This document shows, in pieces, positions 25,597 through 35,100 of a DNA stretch of 64,000 nt. The position numbers and the translations under genes were made by a program. Source of the stretch: Afipia birgiae 34632 (lineage in GTDB: Bacteria; Pseudomonadota; Alphaproteobacteria; Rhizobiales; Xanthobacteraceae); NCBI RefSeq assembly GCF_000308295.2, contig NZ_HG326652.1, forward strand, positions 1,366,392 through 1,430,391, given 5' to 3'. Every line of letters starts with the position of its first letter. The first letter of the stretch is position 1. The notes below the pieces were generated by a model. It ran no database searches. It had not been told where the DNA came from and saw only the letters and a list, made by a program, of their open reading frames with translations.

Positions 25597-25794
25597 CTGC
25601 CGGGCTAGCTGACGGTGCCGCCAGGCGGCGACCAATACTTCCTTAAGTTCAAAAACAGCACTTTTATCCCATCGAGGGGCGACAGGCCTTCGATTTTCAG
25701 CGCCAAAACATCAGAATTAAGAGTCTTTTCCACTTGCGTTCAGGATTTTGTCTCAGCTAATTTAAGTTCTGAAATTGAACTAATAGACAAAATG
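25597..25794. other. AT-rich block replacing the 5' part of a receptor gene
   Basis: The stretch from about 25635 to 25794 is clearly richer in A+T than its surroundings and has no recognisable gene or IS end. Directly after it the frame of a LivK-like receptor begins mid-protein. It therefore marks a recombination scar where foreign or rearranged DNA replaced the receptor's promoter and N-terminal half. Confidence 0.5.
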
Positions 25795-26474
25795 GCATCC
25801 TTTATCAGAACGGCGATCTGGGTAAGGACTTCGTGGCGGCGTTCAAGGCGGCCTACAAGGACGATTTCGCTTCCAAGGTCGTGGCAATGGCTTACGAAGT
25901 CGCCGATCCGACCGTCGACTCGCAGGTCGTGAACCTCAAGGCCAGCGCACCGGACGCACTTCTGATCGCGGGCACGCCGAAGTTCGCCGCACAGGCGCCG
26001 CGCAAGATGAGCGAAATGGGCTGGAAGCCTCTGACGGTCGTGAACTTCGTGTCCGCCTCAATCGGCTCGACCTTCGTGCCTGTCGGCCTCGACAAGGTGA
26101 TCGGGGTCGTGACCGCCGGATTCCAGAAAGATGCGTCCGACCCGAAATGGAAGGATGATGCCGGCATGAAGCAGTTTCTGGACTTTTTCCAGAAGTACCT
26201 TCCCGGCGCTGACATTTCCGACCAGAACTACGTGTTCGGTTATCAGCAGGGCATGATCCTCGAGCAGTTGCTCAAGCAGAGCGGCAACGACCTCTCGCGC
26301 GAAAACATCGCCAAGCAGACCAAGAGCCTCAAGGACTTCGTGCTGCCGACCGTTCTACCCGGCATCAAGGTCAACACCACCGCAACATCAAACCAGGCCT
26401 ACACGCAAATGCAAATGCAGCGCTGGAACGGCAAGAGCTGGGAGCAGTTCGGTGAGGTCATGAAGGCCGACTGA
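25795..26474 (+). pseudogene. branched-chain amino acid ABC transporter receptor (LivK-like), 5'-truncated
   Basis: The frame reads ILYQNGDLGKDFVAAFKAAY at its beginning, matching the middle of type-I periplasmic receptors (Peripla_BP_6). It continues through LLIAGTPKFAAQAPRKM, YVFGYQQGMILEQLLK and MQMQRWNGKSWEQFGEVM to a normal C-terminus. About 160-180 N-terminal residues, including the signal peptide, are missing, and the sequence upstream is unrelated and AT-rich. A GTG at 25833 could start a fragment, but it would not be exported. No permease genes are adjacent. Confidence 0.8.
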
Positions 26475-26671
26475 CGCAGCTTACGCCGTCAGGCGCGTGT
26501 AACATTCAGGGCGTCGCGATCATTCGCGGCGCCCTTCTTCATTTGCCTTGGGCTCCGCTGTTGCGCGCGGAACATAGAGGCCGGTGTCGCGTTATAACCA
26601 CGACCCCCGCCGCGCAGACTTTTGCCGGCAAAAAATCCCCATCCGAATGACGGAACCATGGATTAGCCCCC

Positions 26672-27229
26672 ATGACTGCGATCCATAACTCCGACCCATC
26701 GACGGCATCATTCAAGATCAGACCCGTATCCTTCATCTTCCCCGATGACGGACTGGTCCCGAACAATCCGCTGCCGTTCCTACTCTACAAGGGAACGGTT
26801 GCCGTCGACGACGATGATCCGGAGCAGGCCATCGAGGACAGGTTCACCGCGAACGGCTGGGACCAGACCTGGCGGAACGGTATTTTTGACTACCTCCACT
26901 ATCATGCGACAGTCCACGAAGTGCTCGGCGTCGCGCGCGGCCGTGCACTGATCCGCTTCGGGGGCGATCACGGCGAGGATTTCGAAATCAGGAAGGGAGA
27001 CGTCGCGATCTTGCCCGCCGGCACCGGCCATCAATGCCTGTCGGCCAGCGACGACTTCGTGGTGGTCGGCGCCTATCCGCCCGGCCCGCAGATGCAGATC
27101 ACCCGTCCGACGCCGGACAACTATCGCCTTGCGATCCGAAGCATTCCGGAAGTCGCCCTGCCCGACACCGATCCGGTGTACGGGCCGCATGGTCCACTGG
27201 TTGAACTCTGGAAGAAACGAAGCCGGTAA
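26672..27229 (+). CDS. cupin-domain protein
   Basis: This 185-residue single-cupin protein has FDYLHYHATVHEVLGVARGR (residues about 72-90; HxH and Glu metal ligands) and GDVAILPAGTGHQCLSASDD (second motif with His). The C-terminal segment ends with PVYGPHGPLVELWKK. This layout matches the uncharacterised YjlB-like cupins. It probably binds a divalent metal in the cytoplasm. It is monocistronic. Confidence 0.82.
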   Translation: MTAIHNSDPSTASFKIRPVSFIFPDDGLVPNNPLPFLLYKGTVAVDDDDPEQAIEDRFTANGWDQTWRNGIFDYLHYHATVHEVLGVARGRALIRFGGDHGEDFEIRKGDVAILPAGTGHQCLSASDDFVVVGAYPPGPQMQITRPTPDNYRLAIRSIPEVALPDTDPVYGPHGPLVELWKKRSR

Positions 27230-27251
27230 TCTGCGACCGTGGCGTCGCGGT

Positions 27252-27512
27252 TCAAGGCGTTGCGAATGTCCGGGACGCCTGCTCGGGGCCCATCGGCACG
27301 CAGACTTTCTTGCGGCGAAGTGCGCCGATCGCGCCCGTGACCTTCATCACCTTGCCAACCCCGCACGTGCCGTTGTCGACATAGACGACGGACCATGGAG
27401 AAAGAAAATATGGTTCTTTTTTCAGGAAGTTAGGTGACAGCCCCTGCGCCAGGCAAGGCGCGGACACACCGCATAGAAAAGCGAGGGCGACGACGGTACG
27501 CATGACGCTCAT
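27252..27512 (-). CDS. small secreted DUF6719-like protein
   Basis: This 86-residue protein has a signal peptide (MSVMRTVVALAFLCGVSAPCLA) followed by a short domain with YVDNGTCGVGKVMKVTG and RRKKVCVP. The paralogue at 38115 shares YVDDGSC..GQIKEVSG and SRKCV. The two cysteines probably form a disulfide. The function is unknown. The start at 27512 is preferred over 27548 because it gives a good signal peptide. Confidence 0.55.
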   Translation of the reverse strand: MSVMRTVVALAFLCGVSAPCLAQGLSPNFLKKEPYFLSPWSVVYVDNGTCGVGKVMKVTGAIGALRRKKVCVPMGPEQASRTFATP

Positions 27513-27692
27513 CCCAAAAGCCGGCAAAACACCCGGCAGACACCACAATGCGCGTTTTCAGTGAATGTTCCAAGACATGAACTGCGGCACGCTGATTATT
27601 TTCACGGCATGCCGACGCGAACACATCATCGCGAATGTCCGGAACGGCAATCGCCGCGATGTGTTGGGCCTCCAATAGCAACGGAGGTTCTA

Positions 27693-28004
27693 ATGCGACG
27701 TAAATTGCTTCTGACAACGCTGGTGGCCGCGTCCCTTGCGGCATCGACGCTTGCGGCATCCGCCCAGGTTGCCCCGCCTTCCTCGCCGGGCGGCTCGGCC
27801 GCCGGTTCGCCAGGCGTCTCTCCCGCGACACCGCCGCCATCGGCGGCGCCACCTGCAGGCACGACCGGCAGCAACACCGGCATCAACCAGCCCGGCGTTC
27901 CGAATACATCGACACCGGGGTCTATTGGTACAGGGGCATCCCCGAGCGGGCTGCCCGGCGATAGTCCGACCAAACCCGGCTACCCGGATAAGGTCGGCAG
28001 GTAA
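27693..28004 (+). CDS. secreted Pro/Ser/Gly-rich low-complexity protein
   Basis: This 103-residue protein has a signal peptide (MRRKLLLTTLVAASLAASTLAASA) and then a disordered region made almost wholly of P, S, G, T and A (PPSSPGGSAAGSPGVSPATP), with no cysteines. GGAGG precedes the ATG. Such proteins are common and uncharacterised in this group; a cell-envelope role is a guess. Confidence 0.6.
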   Translation: MRRKLLLTTLVAASLAASTLAASAQVAPPSSPGGSAAGSPGVSPATPPPSAAPPAGTTGSNTGINQPGVPNTSTPGSIGTGASPSGLPGDSPTKPGYPDKVGR

Positions 28005-28056
28005 TCGAACGATCCGAACGACGCAATCCGGCGCGCTCATACCGCGCCGGATGCTT

Positions 28057-28500
28057 TTACTTCTTGGCTTCCTGCTTGAAGGGGGCGAGCAGCCAGAGCG
28101 TCAGGAACGTGAACAGGGAAATGACCACGGCGACGTCGTAGGCGCCAAGCCCGACCGCCGCGCCGGTCGCGCCTGTAGCCCAAAGGCTGGCGGCGGTCGC
28201 CGTGCCGCGCACCGAATTCTCGGTTTTCAGGATCGCGCCGCCGCCGATGAAGCCCATGCCGGTCATCAGCCCTTCGATGATCCGGGCGGTGCCTTCGGGA
28301 TGGCCCTCAAGAATATGCTCGGTGGCCTGCACGATGCCGCAGGTCGCCAGCGCGACGAGCGGAAAGGTGCGCAACCCGGCGCTCCGCTCTTCCCTTTCCC
28401 GGTTCCAGCCGATCGGCAGCGCCAGCACATAAGCTATCGTCAGCGCGACCAAGTGAGGGCCGAGCCGGAAACTGCCCGCCGCTTCCAGAAGTGATTGCAT
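28057..28500 (-). CDS. MgtC/SapB-family membrane protein
   Basis: This 147-residue inner-membrane protein has four to five TM segments. The conserved MgtC motifs are ALPIGWNREREERSAGLRTF, RIIEGLMTGMGFIGGGAIL and VRGTATAASLWATGATGAAV. Family members are linked to Mg2+ limitation, acid resistance and virulence. The C-terminal soluble domain of true MgtC is absent, so it is of the short SapB type. Confidence 0.88.
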   Translation of the reverse strand: MQSLLEAAGSFRLGPHLVALTIAYVLALPIGWNREREERSAGLRTFPLVALATCGIVQATEHILEGHPEGTARIIEGLMTGMGFIGGGAILKTENSVRGTATAASLWATGATGAAVGLGAYDVAVVISLFTFLTLWLLAPFKQEAKK

Positions 28501-28547
28501 GAGATCCTCCGGCCCTCACCGTATCACGGCGCGCCGAAGAATGAAGG

Positions 28548-29756
28548 CTACTCGGTCTTGTTGGTGGCGTTGGAACTGGTCCGCGGTTTGCCGTCTTTGC
28601 CATCCTTCCCGGCACCGGCGATGCGGACCTGATCGCCGTCCGCGATGCCGTCAAGCGGCGTCACGATGATCCGGTCGTCCGGCGACAGACCGGTGGCGAT
28701 CTCGATCTCGCGGCCGAGGTCGCGCGCGATCGTCACTGTCTTGAACAGCACCTTGTCGCCCGCGGTTACCGTGGCCACGCGCAACCCGCTGTTGTTGAAC
28801 ACCAGTGCGCTCGCCGGGATGCTCAGGGGCTGCACGTCGCTCGACAACGCCAGCTTGACGTTGGCGAAAGCGCCGGGACGCAACTCGCCCTTCGGATTTT
28901 CGATCGCAAGCTGCATCCGCGTGGTGCCGGACGACACGTCCACCGATTGGGACGAGGCCTCGATGGTCGCCGGGAACGTACGCCCGGCATACTCCGGAAC
29001 CGTCACCGTCGCCTTTGCGCCCATCCTGATACCGGGCAGATAGCTCTGCGGCACATTCACATAGAGGCGCAACTTCTTGACATCGGAGACTACGAACATC
29101 GCCGCCCCCGAGCCGGTACCGCCGTTGATCAGCGCACCAACATCGGTGTTGCGTTCGGTAACGACGCCATCGAACGGCGCCGTGACGTTCTTGTAGCTCG
29201 CCAGCGCTTCGAGCCGCTGCACGTTCGCGCTCATCGCGTTGACCTGGGCCTCTTTGCTGGCAAGGTCGGCCGAACGCTCATCGATTTCCTGCTGCGATAC
29301 GAAATTCGACGCCAGCAGCGTCTTGCGGCGCGCGAGCGTGGCGGCCGACAGCTTGGCAGCTGCCTGCGAATTCGCGAGGTCCGCGCGAGCCTGCAACAGT
29401 TGCTGATCGAGGTCGGGCGCTTCGATCTCGGCAAGCTTCTGCCCGGCCGTGACCTGGGCACCGATGTCGGCGTTCCAGCTCTTGAGGTAACCGCTGACGC
29501 GCGCATAGATCGGCGCACGCGAATAAGCCTCCAGCCGCCCCGGCAGATCGAGTGTCGCGTTCAGCGGTTTGGTCCCCGGCAACGCGACCGCGACCGACGG
29601 GATCGCCTGCGCATCGGTCCATTGCTTGAGATTGGCGTCGCCCTTCGAGCGGGTGATGATGCCGGTGGCGACGACGGCCGCCAGCACACCGGCGCCGACG
29701 GTACCATAGAGCCTTATCTTGCGCGGCGAGACTGACGAGGTCTTGTCAGGTTGCAT
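28548..29756 (-). CDS. RND efflux membrane-fusion (periplasmic adaptor) protein
   Basis: This 402-residue adaptor has a short N-terminal TM anchor (residues about 14-33). A lipoyl/barrel-sandwich half (YSRAPIYARVSGYLKSWNAD, AQVTAGQKLAEIEAPDLDQQ) leads to a coiled-coil hairpin (residues about 115-190). The second lipoyl half (VTAPFDGVVTERNTDVGALI) and beta-barrel/membrane-proximal domains follow, with a Lys/Gly-rich tail. It lies downstream of the RND pump gene and overlaps it by 11 bp. No outer-membrane factor gene is adjacent. Confidence 0.92.
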   Translation of the reverse strand: MQPDKTSSVSPRKIRLYGTVGAGVLAAVVATGIITRSKGDANLKQWTDAQAIPSVAVALPGTKPLNATLDLPGRLEAYSRAPIYARVSGYLKSWNADIGAQVTAGQKLAEIEAPDLDQQLLQARADLANSQAAAKLSAATLARRKTLLASNFVSQQEIDERSADLASKEAQVNAMSANVQRLEALASYKNVTAPFDGVVTERNTDVGALINGGTGSGAAMFVVSDVKKLRLYVNVPQSYLPGIRMGAKATVTVPEYAGRTFPATIEASSQSVDVSSGTTRMQLAIENPKGELRPGAFANVKLALSSDVQPLSIPASALVFNNSGLRVATVTAGDKVLFKTVTIARDLGREIEIATGLSPDDRIIVTPLDGIADGDQVRIAGAGKDGKDGKPRTSSNATNKTE

Positions 29757-32700
29757 GAACCATCTCCGGCGCCGTCGCGGATGTCGCGGGCTGCTGCTTC
29801 TTGTGAACCATACTGAACACCACCGGCACGAACATCAATGTGGCGGTCGTTGCGAAAATCAGGCCTCCGATCACGGCCCGTCCCAGCGGCGCGTTCTGCT
29901 CGCCGCCCTCGCCCATGCCGAGAGCCATCGGCGTCATGCCGATGATCATGGCAAGCGCCGTCATCAGCACCGGCCGGAACCGGACGAAGCCGGCGTCAAG
30001 CGCGGCGGCCACAGGATCGCCAAGTTCATCATAGCGTTCTCGAGCGAAGGCGATCACCAGCACCGAGTTCGCCGTCGCCACGCCCATACACATAATGGCA
30101 CCAGTCAGCGCCGGCACCGAAAGCGTGGTGTGGGTCGCGAACAGCATCCAGACGATGCCCGCGAGCGCCGCAGGCAGCGCCGAGACGATCACGAACGGAT
30201 CGGACCACGACTGGAAGTTGACGACGATCAGAAGGTAAATCAGGACAATGGCGCCAAGCAGGCCAAACAACAGGCCCGCGAAGGCGCTGTTCATAGTCTC
30301 CACCTGGCCCATCAGAACCACGCGGCTGCCGCGCGGCAGGTCTTTCGCAGTATCCGCAATCGCCTTGTTGATGTCGGCGGCAACCGCGCCAAGATCGCGG
30401 CCCTGCGGTGTCGCAAAGATCTGCACCATGGTCTGGATATCGTATTGCGACACCACAGCACTCGACGTGGACCGCTTGATGTCCGCGATGCCGCCCAGCA
30501 TGGGCGCTGTCGTAATTCCAGCCGCAGAAATCGGCAGCGCTTCCAGTTTGTTCAGCGAGTCAATCTGGTACTGCGGCGTCTGCATCACGATGGAGTAAGA
30601 CACGCCGTTGTTCGGATCGAGAAAGAACGTCGGCGCAACCTGGGAACTGCCGGCGAGATTCACGACCATGCTGTTGGTGACGTCGCGCGCGGTGAGACCG
30701 ACATACTGTGCGCGGGTCCGGTCCACATCGACGTTGAAGCCGGGATTGTTCGGCGACTGCTGGATGCGAGCGTCAGCGACACCCGGAATGAGCCTGATCC
30801 TCCGCAAGAGATCGTTGGCGTACTTGAAGTTCTCTGCAGTATTCGCGCCGCGCACCTGGATATCGATCGGCGCGGGAGAGCCGAAGTTGAGAATCTGACT
30901 GACGATGTCGGCGGGAAGAAACGCAAACGAAACGCCCGGGAATTCACGCGGCAGTTTCTCGCGGAGCTCGCGGATATATTCCTCAGTCGGCTTGTGGTCT
31001 TCCCTGAGCTTGATCTGGATGTCGCCGTCCTGCGGGCCGATCACGCCGGTGTTGTTGTAGGTCAGATTGATGCCGCTGATCGGCATGCCGATGTTGTCGG
31101 CCATGGTTTCGATCTGGTCCGGCGGGATGACCTGACGGATCACCTTCTGGATGTCGGCCAGCCGGTTCGCCGTCTCCTCGACACGGGTCCCGACCTGATT
31201 GCGGACATGGATCAGGATCTGTCCGGTATCGACCGAGGGGAAGAAGTTGCGGCCAAGGAACGGCACCAGCAGGAATGACAACCCGATGAAGCCGAGGAAG
31301 CACGTGACGAACACCTTGCGGTGGCCCAGCGCCATCTGCAGCAGGCTGTAATAGCCCGCCCTGAACGCCGCGAACCGGGCTTCGAACCCGCGCTGGAACG
31401 CGACCAGCGGATTGCGCGCGCGCTGCTTCTCGCCAGTCTCGTCATGCGCGTCGTGGACGTGCTTGTGCAGCAGGTACTTCGCCATCGTCGGCACCAGCGT
31501 GCGCGACAGGATGAAGGACCAGATCATCGCGAACATCACCGAGAGCGCCATCGGCACGAACAGGAAGCGCGATACGCCGGTGAGGAAGAACATCGGCACG
31601 AACACGATGCAGATACACAGCAGCGACACGAAGGCCGGCGTCACGATCTGACGCGCGCCATTGAGGATCGATTCCTCGACCTCCTTGCCCTGTTCCAGAT
31701 GCCAGTTGATGTTCTCGATCGTCACGGTGGCGTCGTCGACCAGAATACCCACCGCCAGCGCGAGACCGCCAAGCGTCATGATGTTGAGCGTTTCGCCGAT
31801 CGCCGCCAGACAGATAATCGCGCCGAGCACCGAGAGCGGGATCGAGATCGCGATGATGATGGTCGAGCGCCAGCTTCCCAGGAACAACAGGATCATGATG
31901 CTGGTCAGCGCGGCTGCAAGAACGCCTTCGAAGGCGACGCCTGCGATGGCGCCGCGCACGAAGATCGACTGGTCGCCCAGCAGATTGACCCGCAGAGACT
32001 CCGGCAATTGATCCTTGGTGTCGATGATCTTCTGCTTGATGCCCGAGATGATATCGAGCGTCGATGTTGCACCCGCCTTCAGGACCATCATCAACACGGA
32101 GCGCGTGCCGTCGACATGGACGATGTTGGTCTGCGGCGGATTGCCGTCGCGAACCTGCGCCACATCGCGGATATAGACCATCGCGCCGTTGACGACCTTG
32201 ATCGGCAGATTGCCGAGTTCCTCGATCTTGCGCGGCGCGTTGTTGAGCTGGATGTTGTATTCGAAGTTGCCGATCTTCTGGGTGCCGACCGGCGTGATCA
32301 GGTTCTGCGCCGCCAGCGCGTTTGCGACGTCCTGCCCCGACAGACCGAGCGCCTGCATCGCGGTCGGATTGATATCGAGCTGAATCTGGCGCTGCTTGCC
32401 ACCGAACGGCCACGGGATCGCCGCGCCGGGCACGGTGACGAGCGGCGTGCGCAACTGGTTGGTGGCGATGTCGAACATGTTCTGCTCGGTCAGTCCCTCA
32501 CCGCCCAGCGCAAGCCGGATGATCGGCACCGTCGATGCGCTGTAGTTCAGGATCAGCGGCGGCGTCGAACCCGGCGGCAACTGCCGCAACATGGTTTGCG
32601 CGATTGCGGTGACCTGCGCATTCGCCGTGCGGATATCGACGTTCGGCTGGAAGAAGATCTTGATGACGCCGTAGGTGTTGTAGGAATTGGCGACGATATG

Positions 32701-32949
32701 CTCAATGTCGTTGACGGTCGTCGTCAGTGCGCGCTGGAACGGCGTCACGATACGCCCCGACATCTGGTCGGGCGGCAGGCCGGTGTACTGCCACACCACG
32801 CCGATCACCGGAATCCGGATCTCAGGGAAAATGTCGGTCGGCGTGCGCAGGGCCGCGAGCGGCCCGACAATCAGCAGCAGAAGCGCCAGCACGACGAAAG
32901 TATAAGGTCGGCTCAGGGCAATCCGGACGAGCGCATTCATCTTTGACAT
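29746..32949 (-). CDS. RND efflux pump permease (HAE1 type)
   Basis: This 1067-residue proton-driven pump has 12 TM segments in two repeats and large periplasmic loops. It shows the N-terminal RPYTFVVLALLLLIVGPLAA, the TM4 aspartate pair GILVDDATVTIENI, and the second-half GVATANSVLVIAFARE. The length is normal. Substrates are unknown (drugs, solvents or host compounds are typical). The gene comes first, with the adaptor gene overlapping it, an order opposite to the usual adaptor-then-pump order of acrAB. No local regulator gene is seen. Confidence 0.93.
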   Translation of the reverse strand: MSKMNALVRIALSRPYTFVVLALLLLIVGPLAALRTPTDIFPEIRIPVIGVVWQYTGLPPDQMSGRIVTPFQRALTTTVNDIEHIVANSYNTYGVIKIFFQPNVDIRTANAQVTAIAQTMLRQLPPGSTPPLILNYSASTVPIIRLALGGEGLTEQNMFDIATNQLRTPLVTVPGAAIPWPFGGKQRQIQLDINPTAMQALGLSGQDVANALAAQNLITPVGTQKIGNFEYNIQLNNAPRKIEELGNLPIKVVNGAMVYIRDVAQVRDGNPPQTNIVHVDGTRSVLMMVLKAGATSTLDIISGIKQKIIDTKDQLPESLRVNLLGDQSIFVRGAIAGVAFEGVLAAALTSIMILLFLGSWRSTIIIAISIPLSVLGAIICLAAIGETLNIMTLGGLALAVGILVDDATVTIENINWHLEQGKEVEESILNGARQIVTPAFVSLLCICIVFVPMFFLTGVSRFLFVPMALSVMFAMIWSFILSRTLVPTMAKYLLHKHVHDAHDETGEKQRARNPLVAFQRGFEARFAAFRAGYYSLLQMALGHRKVFVTCFLGFIGLSFLLVPFLGRNFFPSVDTGQILIHVRNQVGTRVEETANRLADIQKVIRQVIPPDQIETMADNIGMPISGINLTYNNTGVIGPQDGDIQIKLREDHKPTEEYIRELREKLPREFPGVSFAFLPADIVSQILNFGSPAPIDIQVRGANTAENFKYANDLLRRIRLIPGVADARIQQSPNNPGFNVDVDRTRAQYVGLTARDVTNSMVVNLAGSSQVAPTFFLDPNNGVSYSIVMQTPQYQIDSLNKLEALPISAAGITTAPMLGGIADIKRSTSSAVVSQYDIQTMVQIFATPQGRDLGAVAADINKAIADTAKDLPRGSRVVLMGQVETMNSAFAGLLFGLLGAIVLIYLLIVVNFQSWSDPFVIVSALPAALAGIVWMLFATHTTLSVPALTGAIMCMGVATANSVLVIAFARERYDELGDPVAAALDAGFVRFRPVLMTALAMIIGMTPMALGMGEGGEQNAPLGRAVIGGLIFATTATLMFVPVVFSMVHKKQQPATSATAPEMVHAT

Positions 32950-33144
32950 TTCTCGGTCAGTGGGGCGCTGCCGTGCACCCGCATGAAGGACCTGTTCTCT
33001 GTCACGCTTTTAGTCTGGAGGCTGATCTATCCGAATCTGCCGCGATTGCGCAACGCCGCAAATCTCACGGTCGCTTGTTTAGACGGCGGAACTGCCTGTT
33101 TGAGGGCGAAATTACGCAATAAATTCGCAGCCGGGGTTAATTTA

Positions 33145-33570
33145 TCACAGGATCAACTGGGTTTGGGTCACCACGGCGACCAGCTTGCCCTCGGTCTCAA
33201 GCCGGGTTTGCCAGACGTGAGTCCGCCGCCCGAGATGGACGGGGGTCGTCGTCGCCGTCACGGTCGAGCCGGCCTTGGCTGCGCCGACGAAATTGGTCTT
33301 GCTCTCGATGGTGGTGGTGCCCTTGGCGTCGGGCGGCAGGTTGATGATCGTCGCGGCCGCGCCGACGGAATCGGCAAAGGCCATCACCGCTCCGCCGTGG
33401 ATCGAGTGGCCCAGCGTGCAGAGGTCCTCGCGGACCACCATAGTCGCGACCACCTTGTCCTTCTCAGCCTGCGTGAAACTCACGCCCATCAGAACGGCGA
33501 ACGGCATTGGCCGCGACTGGATCATCTCAAGCAGGGTCACGCGGCTTCTCCGGTCATTAATGTAAAACAT
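33145..33570 (-). CDS. PaaI-type hotdog-fold thioesterase
   Basis: This protein of up to 141 residues may start at ATG 33570, GTG 33540 or ATG 33525; the shorter starts fit the family better. The 4HBT motif is seen in DLCTLGHSIHGGAVMAFADSVG (catalytic region HGG), then TIESKTNFVGAAKAGSTVTA and THVWQTRLETEGKLVAVVTQ. It hydrolyses acyl- or aryl-CoA thioesters in the cytoplasm. The 195 bp between it and the RND gene show no gene. Confidence 0.85.
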   Translation of the reverse strand: MFYINDRRSRVTLLEMIQSRPMPFAVLMGVSFTQAEKDKVVATMVVREDLCTLGHSIHGGAVMAFADSVGAAATIINLPPDAKGTTTIESKTNFVGAAKAGSTVTATTTPVHLGRRTHVWQTRLETEGKLVAVVTQTQLIL

Positions 33571-33634
33571 GAAGCCGCTTCCGAGCCGGTCAGCGACTTA
33601 AAGTAACGGATGAATGCGGTATCCGGCCTGCGGA

Positions 33635-34927
33635 TCATACGGCCTCCACACCGCACCACTCCGCCGCGAACAGCGCAATGGCCCGCGTCGTCCTGCGCAG
33701 CGATTCGATTTCGACCCGCTCGTTGAAGCCGTGCATCGCCTCCGCCGTCGCCCCGAAACACAAGCTCGGGATGCCCGCATTGAGCCCATAGAACCGCGTG
33801 TCGGTCAGCGCGGTGAACGCCAGCTCCTTCATCGGCCCGCCGTAGACGGTCTCGTAAGCCGAGCGCAGCACGGTCTCGGACTCGCCCGCGCCTGTCAGTT
33901 CATAGCCTTCGGACAGGAAGCCAGACCATTCCACCACCGGCGGGTTCTGCGCCAGGAACGGATGCTTCTTCGCAGCGGCCTCGACGCAGGCGACGATCTC
34001 GGCCTGATGGTCCACAATCGACCAGCCCGGCAGCACCGCGATCCGGCAATCCAGATCGCACCACGCCGGCACCGAAGACGCCCAGTCGCCGCCTTTGATG
34101 ATGCCCGGATTGAAATTAATCGGGTGCTTCACGACCTTGAAATGCCTGTCGCTGGCGGCGCGTCTGTTCCATTCCTCTTCCAGCACTTCAAGCGCCTGGA
34201 CGAGATGATAGGCCGCCTTGATCGCGTTGGCGCCCGCCCCCGCCTCGAACACATGTACAGGCTTGCCGCGCACCTTGAGACGAAACCAGATCACGCCAAC
34301 CTGCGAGCGCACCAGCTTGCCGTTGGTCGGCTCCGGGATGAAACAGCAGTCCGCGCGATAGCCGCGCTGCACCGTCGAGAGTGCACCGATGCCGGTGCTC
34401 TCCTCTTCGATCACGGACTGAAAATGAATCCGCGCCGTTGGCCTCAGGCCTGCCGCGCACAACGCATCCAGTGCGTAGAGCGCGGCGATGGTGCCGGACT
34501 TCATGTCGCCAGCACCTCGTCCATACAGCCAGCCGTCCTTGATGGTCGGGGTGAACGGCGGCGTGTCCCACATGTCGAGCGGCCCGGCAGGCACCACGTC
34601 GCAATGGCCTTGCAGGATCAGCGAGCGGCCTGCCTCGCGCGCAGGACGATAGGTCCCGACCACCGTGCGCGCCTTGGAGAAATCATGCTCGATCGGCCCA
34701 TAACCGCGCAGGCCTTTCAGATCGTTCGTGTCGATATGCCAGTCGTCGACCTCGTAGCCGCGTGCGCGCAGCAGGTCGCCCATCATGTCCTGACACGGGC
34801 CTTCCGCGCCACGCGTCGAGGGGATGGATGAAAACTGCTTCGTGGTCTCAAGCTGCCGGTCGAAGGCATCATCCACCGCATCGAGAATGCGGCGCTGGGC
34901 CTCGTTCGTGGTTGTTTTGGCGTCCAT
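33635..34927 (-). CDS. M20-family peptidase/deacylase (ArgE/DapE-like)
   Basis: This 430-residue zinc hydrolase starts at ATG 34927 behind AAGGGA; 34945 is possible. Metal-site motifs are SLILQGHCDVVPAGP (His, Asp), YGRGAGDMKSG (bridging Asp), SVIEEESTGIGAL (general base Glu-Glu) and the late CFGATAEAMHGFNERVE (His). A dimerisation domain sits between residues about 210 and 330. Related enzymes remove N-acyl groups from amino acids. It lies alone and reads toward the thioesterase gene. Confidence 0.88.
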   Translation of the reverse strand: MDAKTTTNEAQRRILDAVDDAFDRQLETTKQFSSIPSTRGAEGPCQDMMGDLLRARGYEVDDWHIDTNDLKGLRGYGPIEHDFSKARTVVGTYRPAREAGRSLILQGHCDVVPAGPLDMWDTPPFTPTIKDGWLYGRGAGDMKSGTIAALYALDALCAAGLRPTARIHFQSVIEEESTGIGALSTVQRGYRADCCFIPEPTNGKLVRSQVGVIWFRLKVRGKPVHVFEAGAGANAIKAAYHLVQALEVLEEEWNRRAASDRHFKVVKHPINFNPGIIKGGDWASSVPAWCDLDCRIAVLPGWSIVDHQAEIVACVEAAAKKHPFLAQNPPVVEWSGFLSEGYELTGAGESETVLRSAYETVYGGPMKELAFTALTDTRFYGLNAGIPSLCFGATAEAMHGFNERVEIESLRRTTRAIALFAAEWCGVEAV

Positions 34928-35100
34928 CGCGTTTCGTCCCTTCATGCGTCTGCGCGCAGGTTATGGCGACGACTGTAGCCAACTTTATGGGACCGTTGGA
35001 AGGGATGCGATGACCTCGGAGGTAATGGCTGAGCGGCGGCCCAAAGCGAAGAATTATGTGCTAGTTTCGCGAGCCATCAAACAGACGGCGGGTGATAGCA

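Noticed and set aside
25615-25932. 105-codon ORF across the AT-rich block
   Set aside because: It shifts between unrelated DNA and an incorrect frame of the LivK fragment; no domain is visible.
31321-32946. Long plus-strand ORF opposite the RND pump gene; similar ones opposite maeB (47237-49132) and ppx (59802-61553)
   Set aside because: They are Arg/Asp/His-rich translations without domains, and the opposite strands carry clear conserved enzymes.
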